Assembly: GCA_017651385.1 (NCBI GenBank)
Contig: JAGCCY010000342.1
Location: forward strand, 1 to 6,101
Reading direction: 5' to 3'
DNA: 6,101 nt
Source of the DNA: Lachnospiraceae bacterium
GTDB taxonomy: Bacteria > Bacillota > Clostridia > Lachnospirales > Lachnospiraceae
The position numbers and the translations under genes are program-made. Below are positions 5,300 to 6,101 of this stretch, in pieces; position 1 is the first letter of the stretch; every line of letters starts with the position of its first letter. Under the pieces are notes generated by a model. The model did no database searches and had not been told where the DNA came from. It worked only from the letters and a program-made list of their open reading frames with translations.

Positions 5300-6101
5300 A
5301 TGATGAGAAAGATATCCGCAAAAATAAGTGCATTTATAATGGTCGGGGCAGTTTTGTGCGCCGGCTTTTCAGCGTGCGGGGATAAAATGGATGATATTCC
5401 CGGTAAACCGGGATATGAATATGCGGCTCCGACACAAAGCGAGCAGGCGGGTATATTCGTGGAGCCTGTCGAAGGCATAAGAGATGACTTTATAAGAGGC
5501 GTGGATATTTCAAGTGTTCTTTCCGAAGAAAGGTCGGGAGTAACATATAAGAACTTAAACGGCGAGGAAGAAGATATCTTTAAGATACTTGCCGATGCAG
5601 GGGTCAACTACGTAAGAGTAAGAGTCTGGAACGATCCCTATGACAGTAACGGAAACGGTTACGGCGGAGGAAACTGTGATGCAGATGTTGCGGCCGAAAT
5701 AGGAAGGCGCGCGGCAGAGTATAACATGAAGCTTTTGGTGGATTTTCATTACAGCGACTTCTGGGCCGATCCTTCAAAACAGATGGCTCCGAAAGACTGG
5801 GAAGGGTTAAGCGTTGAAGAAAAAGCCCAAAAAGCTTATGAATATACACTTGCAAGCATGAATACGATCCTTGATGCCGGTGCGGATGTGGGTATGGTGC
5901 AGCTCGGTAATGAGACTACGACCGGCATGAGCGGTGAGACCAAATGGTCTGCGGCAAGCGCTATAGTAAAAGAAGGAAGAAGGGCTGTTCTTGAAGCAGG
6001 CGAGGCCCACGGCAATCCCGATATAAAGATCGCGATACATTTTACAAATCCCGAAAACTTTGATGGCATAAAAGGCATAATAAGGAAACTTGAAAGTGCC
6101 G
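5300..6101 (+). CDS. GH53 arabinogalactan endo-beta-1,4-galactanase, lipoprotein (3' end missing)
   Basis: The frame is open to the right edge: 267 residues. Residues 1-26 are a lipoprotein signal (basic MMRKISAK, hydrophobic core, FSAC with C26 as the lipidation site), so the enzyme is probably tethered to the outer face of the membrane. A linker follows to about 61. The GH53 catalytic domain is clear: RGVDISSVLSEE (66-77), AGVNYVRVRVWNDPYD (100-115), GNGYGGGNCD (118-127), KLLVDFHYSDFWADP (144-158) and QLGNE (201-205), where E205 is the expected acid/base. The nucleophile glutamate normally falls about 100 residues later, beyond the window. GH53 enzymes cut beta-1,4-galactan side chains of pectin. 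ATG 5300 and ATG 5303 are adjacent; the AAGG at 5293-5296 is better spaced for 5303. The gene has its own promoter and operator. It resembles B. subtilis GanB, but no transporter or beta-galactosidase is in view. Confidence 0.93.
   Translation, partial: MMRKISAKISAFIMVGAVLCAGFSACGDKMDDIPGKPGYEYAAPTQSEQAGIFVEPVEGIRDDFIRGVDISSVLSEERSGVTYKNLNGEEEDIFKILADAGVNYVRVRVWNDPYDSNGNGYGGGNCDADVAAEIGRRAAEYNMKLLVDFHYSDFWADPSKQMAPKDWEGLSVEEKAQKAYEYTLASMNTILDAGADVGMVQLGNETTTGMSGETKWSAASAIVKEGRRAVLEAGEAHGNPDIKIAIHFTNPENFDGIKGIIRKLESA

Noticed and set aside
5176..6078. Several overlapping minus-strand reading frames in the right-hand part
   Set aside because: They lie opposite the clear GH53 domain on the + strand, encode no recognisable motif and have no good ribosome sites; they are antisense shadows.
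2..6101. Mobile elements, CRISPR arrays, tRNA or rRNA genes, phage or defence systems
   Set aside because: No transposase, integrase, spaced direct repeats, cloverleaf or rRNA-like stretch is visible, and the genes are typical chromosomal ones packed in one direction.

Overview
The window looks like a chromosomal segment from an anaerobic, low-to-moderate GC Bacillota, most likely a Lachnospiraceae member of the Butyrivibrio/Roseburia kind. The basis is: frequent AGA/AGG and ATA codons, strong GGAGG-type ribosome sites, a GH53 galactanase lipoprotein, a rubredoxin-containing flavoprotein, and a surface protein with bacterial Ig-like repeats and SxND-type repeats. This is an inference from gene content, not a database match. 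All real genes are on the + strand.

Region 1 (2-1129) is the 3' part of a large surface protein gene. It encodes Ig-like repeats, a charged helical stalk, six pentapeptide repeats, one membrane span and a basic C-terminal tail. No terminator is evident after it.

Region 2 (1159-4421) looks like one transcription unit behind a good sigma-A-type promoter at 1159-1187. It holds hisC (histidinol-phosphate aminotransferase), a COG2426-type small membrane protein (1-base overlap with hisC), a YqeM-like SAM-dependent methyltransferase starting at TTG, and hslO (Hsp33, 4-base ATGA overlap). The genes share packing more than an obvious pathway.

Region 3 (4422-5169) holds a two-domain flavin reductase/rubredoxin protein of the Hrb type, preceded by a perfect 15-bp dyad and followed by a textbook intrinsic terminator. 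Together with hslO it gives a short oxidative-stress-flavoured stretch.

Region 4 (5170-6101) is a new regulated unit: a TTGACA promoter, a LacI/CcpA-type operator at the expected start site, a second perfect palindrome downstream, and the 5' part of a GH53 endo-beta-1,4-galactanase lipoprotein gene that runs off the right edge. This is the richest regulatory region of the window and points to sugar-controlled pectic galactan degradation.

I do not see a clearly new defence, mobile or RNA system. The best leads are the operator array before the galactanase gene, the dyad before the Hrb-type gene, and the unusual architecture of the surface protein.
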